Source: Candidatus Woesearchaeota archaeon (GTDB taxonomy: Archaea; Nanobdellota; Nanobdellia; Woesearchaeales; UBA10200). Taken from it: 8,317 nt of DNA. Below are positions 7,208-8,317 of this stretch, one piece after another. Under the pieces are notes generated by a model. It was not told where the DNA came from and made no database searches. It saw only the letters and a list, made by a program, of their open reading frames with translations. Numbering within the stretch: the stretch's first letter is position 1; every line of letters begins with the position of its first letter. The stretch is taken from assembly GCA_018302185.1 (NCBI GenBank), contig JAGVZX010000125.1, positions 1 to 8,317 on the forward strand, read 5' to 3'. The position numbers and the translations under genes are program-made.

Positions 7208-7233
7208 ATTTTCTTAATTTTTATTTGGTTTTA
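7208..7233 (+). terminator. T-rich putative archaeal terminator
   Basis: Just after the stop codon at 7198 the + strand carries successive T runs (TATTTTC, AATTTTTATTTGG, TTTTAA) without a strong hairpin. Archaeal RNA polymerase commonly terminates at such U-rich tracts. A further T run lies at about 7252-7256. Confidence 0.5.
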
Positions 7234-7325
7234 ATTCTGCATGAGCTCTTCTTTTTCAGAATAAATAGGGGATAAATAAAGAAATTGATTATCGTTCTCA
7301 TTTAGCTTGTTTTTAATACAAATTT

Positions 7326-7341
7326 CAAAACATTTAAAAAA
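7326..7341 (+). promoter_or_regulatory. BRE/TATA-like promoter of the aminotransferase-like gene
   Basis: CAAAACA (a purine-rich BRE-like stretch) followed by TTTAAAAAA at 7333-7341 resembles an archaeal promoter. The box centre is about 29 bases from ATG at 7366, so transcription would start within a few bases of the start codon. No Shine-Dalgarno site precedes this ATG (the upstream bases are TTAGATTGTAAA), which together suggest a leaderless mRNA. Confidence 0.55.
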
Positions 7342-7365
7342 CAACCATTTATCTTAGATTGTAAA

Positions 7366-8317
7366 ATGAGTATTATTGCAGCTAAAGATATTGGTGATGC
7401 TATTCTGAACAATGGCCCTACCATACCAGGGCTGAAGATGAGCAGGAATAAGCTAAGAGAAAGGATACTTAAGATAGATCCATTTAGAATCCTGAAAGAG
7501 CTGAGAAAATATGCAGAGATCAGTGTTGGAGAAGATGATATGGTTGATCTTTCCCGTGGCTCTCCTCATCCTATCTTCTCTTCTCCTTCTCTAGAAAGTG
7601 AGCAGATATTTACGTATGTATCAGAGGCAGCTGCTTACATTGCACATGACAGTGAACTGAGGAAACAAGTAAAAGATGCTAAAGATGCTAAGGATATTGA
7701 AGACATTATCCAACAAGCATATTCTTCTGCTAAAGAGCATTCTAGGCTTTCTGCAAGAGATGGAAGTTTTCCAGGAAAGATCATTGATATCGCAAAGCTG
7801 GCTATTGATTCTGCAGGAAGCAGATTATTTGGGCTAAGGCCCGATGCAGAGACAAGAGCTGCAAATCTTCATACTGTCATAGACCATCTTGTCACAAGTT
7901 CCAATGTCCTTGACAGCGAGCGAAGCAGATTCGGTGCAGATTTGCTGAAAGGCATACTAGGTGACCTACGAGGCATAAGATATGGAGATATAACAGGACT
8001 GGATTCTGTGAAGTTATATTTCAAAGATGTCCTGAAGGATGTAGAGCCTGGATTAGAGAAGAAAGTTTCAATGGCAGATGAAGCCCTGGCTTATAAAAGA
8101 TTCCTTGTGACACAGGGAGTTTCACAAGGAATAGATACATTTTTCAAAAGCGACCATTTCAATGAAGGAGATTATGTGATTGTAACAACTCCTTTCTACC
8201 CACCATATCAATTGCTGACAAAATATAAAAAATTAAAGATAATAGCTATCCCCACAGATTCTGCGGGAAGAATAAATATGGAAGCATTGTCTGCATTGCA
8301 GCAAAGAATTGCCCAGT
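7366..8317 (+). CDS. PLP-dependent fold-type-I (class I/II) aminotransferase-like protein, 3' end outside window
   Basis: The frame is open from ATG 7366 to the window edge, giving 317 codons of an incomplete gene. Near the N-terminus, residues 60-71 read VDLSRGSPHPIF, like the substrate-loop start (Leu-x-x-Gly-x-Pro) of class I aminotransferases. G251-D257 (GVSQGID) matches the helix start that binds the PLP phosphate. G268-Y281 (GDYVIVTTPFYPPY) is the typical Gly-Asp-x-Val-x-x-x-x-Pro-x-Tyr strand, followed by the expected strand and D-x-x-G-R-I-N-M-E-A-L. The catalytic lysine and the Asn-Pro motif would lie beyond the window. Between residues ~72 and ~245 there is a charged, mostly helical stretch far longer than in ordinary aminotransferases. 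An extended N-terminal part and a DPFRILKEL-type opening recall bifunctional aspartate aminotransferase/4-decarboxylases, but that subfamily call is weak. Substrate unknown. It is probably transcribed from its own promoter, independently of the surface genes. Confidence 0.8.
   Translation, partial: MSIIAAKDIGDAILNNGPTIPGLKMSRNKLRERILKIDPFRILKELRKYAEISVGEDDMVDLSRGSPHPIFSSPSLESEQIFTYVSEAAAYIAHDSELRKQVKDAKDAKDIEDIIQQAYSSAKEHSRLSARDGSFPGKIIDIAKLAIDSAGSRLFGLRPDAETRAANLHTVIDHLVTSSNVLDSERSRFGADLLKGILGDLRGIRYGDITGLDSVKLYFKDVLKDVEPGLEKKVSMADEALAYKRFLVTQGVSQGIDTFFKSDHFNEGDYVIVTTPFYPPYQLLTKYKKLKIIAIPTDSAGRINMEALSALQQRIAQ

Overview
The window looks archaeal, most likely an AT-rich DPANN-type lineage such as Woesearchaeota or a relative. 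The taxonomic placement is inference. The supports are a PGF-pre-PGF domain surface protein (an archaeal family), an N-X-S/T-rich secreted giant protein, archaeal-style A/T promoter boxes, a strong GGTGAT-type Shine-Dalgarno site before one gene and an apparently leaderless start before another. All genes found are on the + strand and use the standard code, with TAA and TGA as stops.

Layout. Positions 1-349 hold no convincing gene. They contain a strictly triplet-phased ATT/CTT microsatellite (37-135), a TATA-like box and a cluster of small inverted and direct repeats (184-239) that could be an operator or a leader structure. Positions 350-5243 encode one giant exported protein made of about twelve repeated beta-sandwich-like units. 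A +1 frameshift near 4834-4836 splits it, so the intact reading frame ends at 4912 and the true C-terminus continues in another frame to 5243. If the shift is repaired, the product is 1630 residues.

Positions 5244-5569 are a 326-base gap. It holds the most unusual object here: GC-rich arms that can pair over about 30 bp, enclosing an AT-rich interior with its own hairpin. It lies just downstream of a TATA-like box and ends 44 bases before the next start codon. It could be a non-coding RNA, a structured leader or a small mobile element. Positions 5570-7198 encode an exported, membrane-anchored PGF-pre-PGF protein with a CARDB/Ig-like N-terminal region, a Gly/Ser hinge, one C-terminal membrane helix and a His-rich tail. 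After a T-rich putative terminator, a third gene (7366 onward, cut by the window edge) encodes a PLP-dependent fold-type-I aminotransferase-like protein with an unusually long N-terminal section.

How they fit. The first two proteins are both exported, lie in the same direction and have no visible T-rich terminator between them. They plausibly form a cell-surface pair: a very long glycosylated, disulfide-stapled protein without its own C-terminal anchor, and a smaller membrane-anchored partner. That pairing is inferred from position only. The aminotransferase has its own promoter-like box and looks like an unrelated metabolic gene.
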